IMG/VR virus record: IMGVR_UViG_3300000115_000096
Span: 1-33,141 of that record
Source of the DNA: a virus
Reading direction: 5' to 3' (one strand)
DNA: 33,141 bases
This document shows positions 15,610-23,936 of the stretch, in pieces. The notes beneath the pieces were generated by a model. It had not been told where the DNA came from, ran no database searches, and worked only from the letters and a program-made list of their open reading frames with translations. How positions within the stretch are numbered: the first letter of the stretch is position 1; every line of letters starts with the position of its first letter. Position numbers and translations under genes: made by a program.

Positions 15610-16680
15610 ATGTACGTACATATAGAAAGAATATATAACACAGTTGCACGTAATCTTGGACTTAGAGATTACAGCTCAAATATTAATAGTTGGGTTGAAT
15701 GGGCTTTTGAAGCAGAATTACTTATAGGAAGTAGAGATACTTTTGAAGAAGTAGAGTCTACATATTCTACATCAGGAGCTGCGTCAACAGGAACAATTAT
15801 ATTTACAGAAAATCCTTCATATGGTGATAGTATTACTTTAAATGGAGTTACGTTGTATTTTAGAGATGATAGCAACGCTACAAATTTGAATCAAGAACAT
15901 CAAGCAAATTCTATAACTATAAAATCAACATTAGCTTTAACAATAGCTGAGTTAGTACTTGAGTTAAACGGAACTGGTAGTAACATTAATAACGCAGCGG
16001 GTTTAGTTTTTGCTGATTTACTAGAAGGGTATTTGTACACTGCAGATACCACAACTTTAACTATAACTGCAAAAGAAGTAGGATTGCATGGTAACAAATA
16101 CACCCTGTCTTCAAATAAAGTAAATGCAAAATGTAGTAGTTCTCACCTAACGGGAGGTAAGGGTATTTTATCTAATCAACAATTACGATTGCCAGACAAT
16201 ATAGTTAAATTGTTAGGAGTACGCGCGGGCACGGGAGACGCAAGTTTTCGTCATTCAGAACTGTTAAAACCAATGGCAATACATAGAGAAAGAGTTGGAA
16301 AAGATGCTTTAGATACACAACAAAAAGCTTTAAGGTATTATGTTAGTGGTAACAGGATAAATATACAACATGATGACATTACAGAAATAACAATAGTTTA
16401 CTCTTCTTATCCTACAGATTCTAAAGGTCATCCAATGATTAAAGAAAGTCATTCAACTGCAGTAGCTCAATATATAATGTGGCAACAAAAAAATATAGAA
16501 TTTATAAATGGTAAACTATCTATGTATGTAGTTAAAGAATTAGAAAAAAGATGGTACTTTTTGTGCGGAAAAGCTAGAGGAGATGACAATATGCCTACAG
16601 CAGAAGAACTAAGGCAAATAGGAAAAATATGGAATACTATGGTGCCTGTTAAAAGTACCAGGGGATTATTAGATTTATAA
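15610..16680 (+). CDS. Tail hub/stabilisation-type protein with an inserted beta domain
   Basis: The start MYVHIERIYNTVARNLGLRD then SWVEWAFEAELLIG matches the 'MYVHIERV...WxxEAL' start of a crAss-like tail/neck protein. In relatives I recall, this leads straight into a short hairpin and 'LP.DLVKI'. Here residues about 59-184 interrupt it with a beta domain of another type: GTIIFTENPSYGDSITLNGVT...LYF, TIAELVLELNG, TLTITAKEVGLHGNKYTL, ending LTGG. The host fold then resumes at QLRLPDNIVKLLGVRAG. The inserted domain resembles the 'GDTITINGTTFTF...LTITA...GxxGN...LTGG' module found in many phage surface proteins. At 356 aa it is longer than expected by about that insertion. The muzzle follows 1 nt after its stop. 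Confidence 0.8.
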   Translation: MYVHIERIYNTVARNLGLRDYSSNINSWVEWAFEAELLIGSRDTFEEVESTYSTSGAASTGTIIFTENPSYGDSITLNGVTLYFRDDSNATNLNQEHQANSITIKSTLALTIAELVLELNGTGSNINNAAGLVFADLLEGYLYTADTTTLTITAKEVGLHGNKYTLSSNKVNAKCSSSHLTGGKGILSNQQLRLPDNIVKLLGVRAGTGDASFRHSELLKPMAIHRERVGKDALDTQQKALRYYVSGNRINIQHDDITEITIVYSSYPTDSKGHPMIKESHSTAVAQYIMWQQKNIEFINGKLSMYVVKELEKRWYFLCGKARGDDNMPTAEELRQIGKIWNTMVPVKSTRGLLDL

Positions 16681-16681
16681 T

Positions 16682-17095
16682 ATGGCTAAAAAACAAGAAC
16701 AACAAAAATCTAATAAAGCTATGTCTCAAGCTCAGGGTTTTACTGGAGGTATGGTGTCAGACCCAGACCCAAGATATCAACCAAAAGGGAGTTATAGACG
16801 AGCTTTAAATGTAAGACTAACAAATGACGCTGGAAATACGTTTACTGTAGAAAATATAGAAGGAAACAGAAAGATGTTTAATTTAAATGACATCTGTCAA
16901 CAAACATATGACCCAGGTCTTACAGAAGGTATTTTAGGAACAAGAGTATTTACTAAAGCTGGAGTTGCATCAGCTGGTGAAAAGTTTTCTGAAATATACA
17001 TGCATCCATCTACAACAGATGGAAATGGTAACGAAGTAGGAGATTTTTTTCCAAGTCCAAATAACGGTCAAATAGTCCTACTTTTTCTGGAGTGA
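16682..17095 (+). CDS. N-terminal part of the muzzle (tail nozzle) protein
   Basis: The 137-codon frame contains GFTGGMVSDPDPRYQPKGSYRRALNVRLTNDAGNTFTVENIEGN, the classic N-terminus of the crAss-like muzzle/tail nozzle. A muzzle of this kind is normally one very long chain. Here the frame stops at TGA 17093-17095 after GQIVLLFLE, and the rest continues at once in the -1 frame. Either this is the first half of a frameshifted gene (programmed or an assembly error in the TTTTT run at 17082-17086) or a naturally split protein with a GTGA-coupled second half. The N-terminal half alone could hardly form a nozzle, so the joint product is favoured. Confidence 0.8.
   Translation: MAKKQEQQKSNKAMSQAQGFTGGMVSDPDPRYQPKGSYRRALNVRLTNDAGNTFTVENIEGNRKMFNLNDICQQTYDPGLTEGILGTRVFTKAGVASAGEKFSEIYMHPSTTDGNGNEVGDFFPSPNNGQIVLLFLE
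17065..17095 (+). other. -1 frame transition within the muzzle gene
   Basis: The upstream frame is open to TGA 17093-17095, and the downstream frame is open from codon 17065 (after TAA 17062-17064). Any -1 slip in this 30-nt window joins the two. The T-run (ACTTTTTC, 17080-17087) is the likely place, giving ...GQIVLLF|SGVIPFIG.... GTG at 17092 overlaps the TGA as GTGA, so independent reinitiation is also possible. Confidence 0.7.
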
Positions 17096-20000
17096 TACCA
17101 TTCATTGGAACTTCAGCTACAGCAACATTTTCAGTTGCACAATCTTTTCAGGTTAGTATAGTTGGCCATTACTCATATAATAATAATGTAATCTTTGTTA
17201 TTGTAAAACCTCATGTAGATTTTCCTACTGACCCAGATAAATCACAAACTATTTTTTTAGATGTAAGATTTGATAGAAATCTTAGAATTGAAATGGTATA
17301 TGATTTAATGGTTTGTTACGACCACGTTGGAGCTAATAATAGATATCCTGATTTAAAAATGAAAGTTGACACTCCTATAAGAATGGAGGGTATTATAGAA
17401 AATGAATGTATATCAAGAATTTTTTGGACAGACAATATAAATCCGCTTAGGTCGTTAAATTTAGGTAAATCAGGGTTAAATAGATTATCACCAGATGTTT
17501 TAGATTTAACTCCATTACACTCACCATCACAACCAGTTTTAACAAAAACTATAAACGGTAGTTTACCTGTAGGTCAGTTACAATATTGTTATAAATATAT
17601 TTCTTCTAATGGAGGAGAAACAGTAATGAGTCCTTTTAGTAATTTGTATCACACATCTAAACATAGTTTTTCTACATACTCTAATTACTACGGAAGTATA
17701 TCGGGAGACCCCTTACAAGACGTAAGTTCTCAGGGTTTTGAAATCAAAATTAAAGATTTAGATAATGACTTTGATGTTATTGAATTGTATTCTATATTAC
17801 ATGTTCAAAATGACGGACCTATCAGAGTTTCACTTGTTGGTAGCCAGCAATTTGCAAGCAGTGCTAGTGAAGTTACATTTTATCACACTAATTGGAATGG
17901 AGATTTAGCTGAAGGTATAGATTCAATATTAATAGATATTAACACGTGGAATATATGTAAAGATATAGTTATAAAAGATAATATATTACTTGCTGGTAAT
18001 TTACAAACATTAGATAATTCAATATCTGAAAAAGAATGGAATGTAAAAGTAAGAAGATATAATATTATAGACTCATCTGGTTCTTCTAACACAGGAACAA
18101 TTACGTCAAATGATTCGCAGATACTAGAATACGAAATACCTTCAGGAAGTACAGAAGCTACTTCAGTACCCCCTTCGTTAGGATTAACTTGGACAAACGG
18201 TATGCCTAAATGGAGAACGTACAAAGGGGACGACACAAGTACTATAGGGGGTACAGATTATAACGATAAAGGAAGGGTAGACATATTGAAAAAACAATCT
18301 CATGAATACAGGTATTTGTCGGATGGACTTACATTAGGAGGAGAGAGTTATGATTACTCAAATAATGATTTAGGGGGATGTAGACTTACTTTTGATTTAA
18401 AACAAAGACAAGTTGATTTTCAAAACAACGTAAGTGTGTCGCCTTTTATACAAGCTGGACCTATAACAGACTTACAAACAGACAATATATCTAGAGACGA
18501 TACAGGTTCATTAAATACAGATAATACTGATACAGATTTTGTAGCTAGTATGTCTTTAGGAGGAAGTAAAGACCCATCAACAGGGAATTTTAAAGGATAT
18601 CGCAGGGGAGAAATGTATAGATTTGGTGTGCAAATTTACGACAAAAATGGTAGAGCTGGAAACGTACTATGGATAGGAGACATAGAAATGCCAGAAATGA
18701 ATGACCCCTTACGAAGGCTTAGGTCAGATGACTCAGATTACAATCCTGGTATGCCTACATACGGAACAGACTCACTATTTGATAAAGAACTGTTTGGTCA
18801 ATTAGATGTAATAGGAGACCACAGAACTTCCTATATATATGGATGTACAACTCCAGGTATAGATGTTTCATGGTTTAATCAAACAGCAGGATACTTTTCT
18901 TCTAGACCAACATACAGATATATTAAAAACGGTGAACTTAGTTACAATTATGCTGCGCAAGAAAATACTATAACCGCTTCAACTACTAATAATACTGGAG
19001 CTGGTTTAGATTTACACGCAGCTTATGCTCGTTCAAATGGTAAATGGGATTGGGGGTCGTCTAATGCTGTTGGATGGATAAGTCCTAATGTCCTTGTAGG
19101 AAGTTCTTCTATTTTAGATTCTGATTATACGGTAAAACAAATACCAAATAGATATAAAATGCAAAATTCTTTTTCGGATGACGTGCATTACGCTTTAGAT
19201 TTGTTTGTAAATTTTGAATTTAGAATACCTAGTGATGTTAGAGACAAAATATCTGGATTTAGAGTAGTAAGAGCAGAAAGACAAGAATCAGATAAAAGTA
19301 TTTTACAACAAGGTATACTTAATCAAACCGTAGCTTATGGTCATAATAAAGTAGAAAAAGGATATTCAGAAAAAAGAATAGGATGGGAAAAAAGTGGAGA
19401 CCAATTTATAAACACTACTGCAATCGACCAAACAATACATGAAGTATACGATAGTATTTTAAATGGTTATATTGGATTAGCGGAAAATTCAAATTTAGCT
19501 TTTAGAGGAAAAGTAAACAATAATTATACACTATTACAAAGTGCTGCTGTAAATACAGAACAAATTTTTGCTTGGAATGAATTTGAAGAAGCAATGAGTA
19601 AGCATAATAGTGCTTTTGAATATTGGAATAATCCGATGGATTATCAAGGTACTACTGGTCAAAGAACTCCTTTTACACCAGACCCAAAAAGAAGACATAG
19701 TGCTTATTTTGGATGTTACGAGGTAATGCCTAATGTAAAAGAATTAGTAGAACCAACTAATAGGCATGACTTAAGTCCTGGTACTCATACACATTATTCA
19801 AAGGGAGCTTGCGCTCAAGCTGTACAAGGAAGTATTTTTACATTAGACAGTCCTGACAGCGCTTTTGGAACATCTCCATATAGTCACAGAACAGGAGATA
19901 AAATACGTGTAGACGCTATAATGAAGTTAGTTTACGACCTAAAAACACTAGGAGATTCAGCTTCTACTGTACCAGGTCTTGAAAGGCCTTTTGGCTTTTC

Positions 20001-22692
20001 TAATCATTCAGGAGAATCTTATAGCGCAAATGATGCAACAACATCAGAACCAGGAGCTGTTACTAACGATGGAACAAGTACAAGTTTACATAGAATAAAA
20101 AATAATTTGAACGCTACAACAGGTAAAAGTTGGCATCCACAAAATGACGAATTGTCACAAGATAACACGTTAAGATATTGTAAAAAAATAAGTATAGGTT
20201 CTGACGATGAAGGATATGGAGCTTTAATTGCAAAGTATTATATATATGATACATATTACGGAATAGGTTTGTCTGTTGACGGAGGAGCTGGATATGGTAA
20301 TGGTTTTAAAACTAAACAAACAGGAGAAAAGCATGACGACCCAGCTACACCTTTTAGTATGCAATACAGAGCTAGTCAATTTCACGATGTTTATCATCAC
20401 GAAATATTAAACGCTAAAGAATTAGAAGAAGGTGAAGTAGTGTCAAAATCATTTTTTAAAAACGGTGTTTTAATGATAGACGAAGGAGATAAAGCTTTTG
20501 CCACGCCTGCCACACAGGCACACGCAGATAATAATATGAGTGGATTTTCTAATAATACTTTAGGGTTTTATTCAGGAGTAAGAAGAGCGGAAATTACATC
20601 GGGGTCACACAAACAAGAGGCCTCTGGGGGAACATCGTTTTTATTTTCTATGTTTGGTATTGTAAATGCTACAAGTTCAAGTTCAGGACCTGGAGACCTT
20701 GATAGAACTTACGATACAATGTCAACAGTGCAAAAAGGATTAAAAAGTATTCTTATACAAATAGACGGTGATGGAGAAAGAGGAGAAAAAAGAGGTCTTT
20801 TAAATCCTAGGGATTTGTCGGCAATTTTAGAAAACAGAAATTGGAATACAGGTCAGGGTGTAGACCGTGCAAATTTTCACGGATGGATGAGTGAAATTTC
20901 TAACGAACATAACAAAAGAAACTATGACACGGGAAATGTCGGTATAAAAACTAGTGTTAACTGTAAATTTGGAGGTCCGTCATATATACCGTATAAATTT
21001 TTATGTTCAATAGTTAGAAATATAATTCCTTATGGGGGTCCAGGACAAAACGCTATTGTATCAACAAGATATATACCTGCTGGTAACTTTCACCCTATTA
21101 AAAAAGATGCAAATGGAGACTCAGACGCAAATCATTTATCTAAAGTTTTTGGAGGGGACACGTTTGTTAATTTCTACTCACATCAAAAAACAGCTTGTGA
21201 TACAGAAAATAACTCGTACGCTAGATGGCAAGTTTTTCCTGTAGAGTCTGACACAAATACCGACATGAGACTAGGTTATCATTTAGCGGCTGGAGATACA
21301 AATATAGGTGACACATCAGTAACTACCGATACAGGGGAGTTATTAATAAATACAAACGACTGGGAAGCAAACGATGTATACAGTCAAGAAAACAATTTAA
21401 AATCAGCAATTTCTGTAGACGAAACAAGAACATGTAAATCACTTGACTTACCTTATCAAATTGTATATTCTGAAACAAAAATATCTGGAGAAGCTGAAGA
21501 TTCTTTCAAAGTATTTAAACAGTTTTCTTTTCATGATATGGAAACTCAGTATGGAGAAGTTACAAGATTAGCAAAATGGAAAAACGATGTCTACGTATTA
21601 CAAGAATCGTCAATGTCAAAACTTCTAGTAAATCCTATATCTATGATAGCAGACGAATTAGGGTCTTCTCTATTTACAGGTACAGGAGAAACAGTTGAAA
21701 ATCATTTATATATATCAACTAAGTTTGGTACAAGAAATATGGAAAGTGTTGTTTCTACAGAAAAAGCTATATACTATATAGATAATACTTACGGAAAACT
21801 AATACAATATACAGGAGAATCTTTAAAAGTTTTATCTGATGACTTGGGACAAAGAAACGCTTTAGAGAGCATTATTAAAGGCGAAGGTAGTTTAGATAGT
21901 AAAAAGAAAGTTGGAAGAAACTTTATTTGTGATAACGCTTTAAAATTTAACGGAATAACAAGTATTTTTGATTATAAAAACAACGAGTTAATTATTACTA
22001 TGCATAGCTCTACATTAGACACTGAAAACAATAGAGAAGTTAAAACTATTGGTGCGGGAGAAAATGCTTATCAGGTAGCTACGACAAATTCACAAACAAT
22101 AGTTTACAGTGAATCTTTAAACGCTTTTACATCTTATTATTCTGTTACACCAAGAAGATGGATGTCAATAGGCGGATATGTAACTTCTACAGAAAGTGAT
22201 ATTTATTTAGATGAAAAAGGTCCTTTCACAGGAGCACCTGGACAACCTTACATTTTTAATGATAATCATTTATCTGTGTGGAAATGGGACGAACAAATAC
22301 ACGAGTATAAAACTATGTTTTTTGATGAAAACATTACTCCGTCTGCGTCAGACATAGCATTAAGCGGTATAACTAAATCTATATCAGAAATACCTTCAGA
22401 TGTTAAGGTTTTTGATAACGCTAAAATTGTAATGACTCCTAACTCTAAATCTAATTTAACTAATCAGTTTGTAATTTTTGAAACAGAGACAACAGGTCCT
22501 AGTACTTTAGATATAAATAACAATACAGTAGCAAAGTATCAAGAAGGTATATTAAGATTTCCATTAAGAGATACCACTCAAGCGGGACCTAGAATGAGAG
22601 GTACATACATAAATATAGAATACTCTACAAGAAGTACAAATAAATTTAATATCTTTGCAATACTTGCAAAATACCGAAAATCATACAACTAA
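17092..22692 (+). CDS. Muzzle (tail nozzle) protein, main part
   Basis: This frame of 1866 codons from GTG 17092 carries the bulk of the muzzle that closes the tail end of crAss-like virions. Family features include YRFGVQIYDKNGRAGNVLWIGDIEMPE (about 502-528), VVRAERQESDKSILQQGILNQTVAYG (about 724-749, the 'R-x-xR...ILxQG' block) and FKQFSFHDMETQYGEVTRLAKWKNDVYVLQESSMSKLLVNP (about 1475-1515, repeat-like beta structure near the C-terminus). Joined to the preceding 137-codon frame it makes a protein of about 2000 aa, large for the family. The start is uncertain: GTG is the first usable codon, but a frameshifted start from 16682 is more likely. The stop overlaps the next ATG (TAATG). Confidence 0.85.
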   Translation: MIPFIGTSATATFSVAQSFQVSIVGHYSYNNNVIFVIVKPHVDFPTDPDKSQTIFLDVRFDRNLRIEMVYDLMVCYDHVGANNRYPDLKMKVDTPIRMEGIIENECISRIFWTDNINPLRSLNLGKSGLNRLSPDVLDLTPLHSPSQPVLTKTINGSLPVGQLQYCYKYISSNGGETVMSPFSNLYHTSKHSFSTYSNYYGSISGDPLQDVSSQGFEIKIKDLDNDFDVIELYSILHVQNDGPIRVSLVGSQQFASSASEVTFYHTNWNGDLAEGIDSILIDINTWNICKDIVIKDNILLAGNLQTLDNSISEKEWNVKVRRYNIIDSSGSSNTGTITSNDSQILEYEIPSGSTEATSVPPSLGLTWTNGMPKWRTYKGDDTSTIGGTDYNDKGRVDILKKQSHEYRYLSDGLTLGGESYDYSNNDLGGCRLTFDLKQRQVDFQNNVSVSPFIQAGPITDLQTDNISRDDTGSLNTDNTDTDFVASMSLGGSKDPSTGNFKGYRRGEMYRFGVQIYDKNGRAGNVLWIGDIEMPEMNDPLRRLRSDDSDYNPGMPTYGTDSLFDKELFGQLDVIGDHRTSYIYGCTTPGIDVSWFNQTAGYFSSRPTYRYIKNGELSYNYAAQENTITASTTNNTGAGLDLHAAYARSNGKWDWGSSNAVGWISPNVLVGSSSILDSDYTVKQIPNRYKMQNSFSDDVHYALDLFVNFEFRIPSDVRDKISGFRVVRAERQESDKSILQQGILNQTVAYGHNKVEKGYSEKRIGWEKSGDQFINTTAIDQTIHEVYDSILNGYIGLAENSNLAFRGKVNNNYTLLQSAAVNTEQIFAWNEFEEAMSKHNSAFEYWNNPMDYQGTTGQRTPFTPDPKRRHSAYFGCYEVMPNVKELVEPTNRHDLSPGTHTHYSKGACAQAVQGSIFTLDSPDSAFGTSPYSHRTGDKIRVDAIMKLVYDLKTLGDSASTVPGLERPFGFSNHSGESYSANDATTSEPGAVTNDGTSTSLHRIKNNLNATTGKSWHPQNDELSQDNTLRYCKKISIGSDDEGYGALIAKYYIYDTYYGIGLSVDGGAGYGNGFKTKQTGEKHDDPATPFSMQYRASQFHDVYHHEILNAKELEEGEVVSKSFFKNGVLMIDEGDKAFATPATQAHADNNMSGFSNNTLGFYSGVRRAEITSGSHKQEASGGTSFLFSMFGIVNATSSSSGPGDLDRTYDTMSTVQKGLKSILIQIDGDGERGEKRGLLNPRDLSAILENRNWNTGQGVDRANFHGWMSEISNEHNKRNYDTGNVGIKTSVNCKFGGPSYIPYKFLCSIVRNIIPYGGPGQNAIVSTRYIPAGNFHPIKKDANGDSDANHLSKVFGGDTFVNFYSHQKTACDTENNSYARWQVFPVESDTNTDMRLGYHLAAGDTNIGDTSVTTDTGELLINTNDWEANDVYSQENNLKSAISVDETRTCKSLDLPYQIVYSETKISGEAEDSFKVFKQFSFHDMETQYGEVTRLAKWKNDVYVLQESSMSKLLVNPISMIADELGSSLFTGTGETVENHLYISTKFGTRNMESVVSTEKAIYYIDNTYGKLIQYTGESLKVLSDDLGQRNALESIIKGEGSLDSKKKVGRNFICDNALKFNGITSIFDYKNNELIITMHSSTLDTENNREVKTIGAGENAYQVATTNSQTIVYSESLNAFTSYYSVTPRRWMSIGGYVTSTESDIYLDEKGPFTGAPGQPYIFNDNHLSVWKWDEQIHEYKTMFFDENITPSASDIALSGITKSISEIPSDVKVFDNAKIVMTPNSKSNLTNQFVIFETETTGPSTLDINNNTVAKYQEGILRFPLRDTTQAGPRMRGTYINIEYSTRSTNKFNIFAILAKYRKSYN
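22650..22657 (+). promoter_or_regulatory. -7 element TATCTTTG before the cargo-protein genes
   Basis: TATCTTTGCAA lies inside the last codons of the muzzle gene, 34 nt before ATG 22692. It repeats the 11-mer seen at 8382-8392 before the scaffold. It would allow separate expression of the four downstream virion-protein genes. No -33 TTG is visible, and the coding context (IFAILAK) means it could be chance. Confidence 0.4.
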
Positions 22693-23936
22693 TGGCAAAC
22701 TACTTAGACTTAATGAATCAATTACAGGATAGAAGGAGAGCTGATATATCAGAATTTAATCCTACTAATCCTTACAGTTCTTCAGCGTATACTTATCAAA
22801 ACGCAGGAGATTTATATAACGAAGCTCAAGGAGAAAGTTTACAAAATGCACCAGAAGGATATATTCCTTCTGAATATTACGAAACTCCATCTTTAACACA
22901 AAAAGTAACATCAGGTGTTAGTAATGTTTCTTCAGCTGCTACAGTAGTTGATAAGTTAGCAAAACCTTTAGGTAAAATAGGTCAAAGTGCTATTAGTAAA
23001 GGACTACCTTCAGGAATGACAGCTCTTCCTCCAGCAACAATACCAAATTTTCCAGTAGGAGATGTGGGACACGTGGCGGGAATAGAAGGGGTAGCGGGAG
23101 CAGGAGGAGCTATGGGGGCAGCTCCAGCAACAATACCAAATCCAGCTGCCACTGGAATGTCTGCAGCGGGAAGTGGAGCAATAGCAGCTGCGGCTTACAC
23201 AATAGCAAACGACAACAATCCATACACATATAAAGCTCCAGAAGCTGTAGGTATGGGTGTAGGAGATTTTATGGCTGCAAAAACAGTAATGGGGATGGCG
23301 GGAGTAGCAGCTCCGTGGGTACCTATCGCTGCAGCTGCTTTAGGATATTTATTTAGAAGTAAAAAATCTAAAAAACTAAAAAGACAAGAGCTAGAGGTAA
23401 AGCAAGAAACAAAAAATTTGTATTCCCAAAACATGATAGAAGAAAGAAGAAAAAGAAATTTAATGTCAGATTTATCTAGAAAATCAAAAGGAAATACTAT
23501 TTATGGTGGAGCTATGTCAAATCAAAACACAATGGCAAAAAGCGGAATGAAATATAATTACAACTCGGGAGGAGTTAATTTAGAAAATGTAACAGCAGAG
23601 TTTACAGGAAATGAACTAATAGTAAACAATCAAGATGTTGTAGAGCAAGGAATAGCTGAAAAAAATTATTCTAAAGCTGCTCAACCTATAAGGGAAGCGA
23701 TGAGAGGAGGTAAAATAACACCTGGTCCTGAAACACACAAAAATAATCCAATGCCTGTAACTGCTGATGGAAGTATATACGCGGGTGGAGGTATGTTACC
23801 TTTTAAAGTAGGTAATGGAGCTGGAATATATGACCACGCTACTGACCAGTTTAAATCTACAATGTCAGACAAACAAATAGCTATGGTGGCACAGAAAAAT
23901 ATAAATAAGTGGAAATCTAATAATATGTATTCATAA
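22692..23936 (+). CDS. Probable ejected virion protein with a Gly/Ala-rich hydrophobic core
   Basis: This 414-aa protein has three parts. Residues 1-75 are polar and Tyr/Asn/Pro-rich. Residues about 100-225 are Gly/Ala-rich and hydrophobic (GVAGAGGAMGAAP, AAGSGAIAAAAYTIAN, VMGMAGVAAPWVPIAAAALGYLF), the last part long enough to insert into a membrane, followed by a very basic stop (RSKKSKKLKRQ). Residues about 295-414 form a conserved-looking tail (AEFTGNELIVNNQD, GKITPGPETHKNNPMPV, DGSIYAGGGMLPFKVGNGAG). This tail recalls the 'VEGGExV...GPSHxxGGI' tails of internal proteins in Bacteroidota phages. Coupled to the muzzle by TAATG and to the M15/SPOR gene by the same overlap. Expected role: packaged protein that helps form the channel at infection; inference. 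Confidence 0.65.
   Translation: MANYLDLMNQLQDRRRADISEFNPTNPYSSSAYTYQNAGDLYNEAQGESLQNAPEGYIPSEYYETPSLTQKVTSGVSNVSSAATVVDKLAKPLGKIGQSAISKGLPSGMTALPPATIPNFPVGDVGHVAGIEGVAGAGGAMGAAPATIPNPAATGMSAAGSGAIAAAAYTIANDNNPYTYKAPEAVGMGVGDFMAAKTVMGMAGVAAPWVPIAAAALGYLFRSKKSKKLKRQELEVKQETKNLYSQNMIEERRKRNLMSDLSRKSKGNTIYGGAMSNQNTMAKSGMKYNYNSGGVNLENVTAEFTGNELIVNNQDVVEQGIAEKNYSKAAQPIREAMRGGKITPGPETHKNNPMPVTADGSIYAGGGMLPFKVGNGAGIYDHATDQFKSTMSDKQIAMVAQKNINKWKSNNMYS
23029..23141 (+). repeat. In-frame 20-nt direct repeat
   Basis: CTCCAGCAACAATACCAAAT occurs at 23029-23048 and 23122-23141. The copies are 93 nt (31 codons) apart and both encode PATIPN in the same frame. This points to a recent internal duplication in the hydrophobic region of the 414-aa protein. 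Confidence 0.85.

Noticed and set aside
21032-21244. Same-strand 70-codon frame inside the muzzle gene
   Set aside because: It is out of frame within a long conserved coding region. The composition is of low-complexity hydrophobic type, with no supporting signal.
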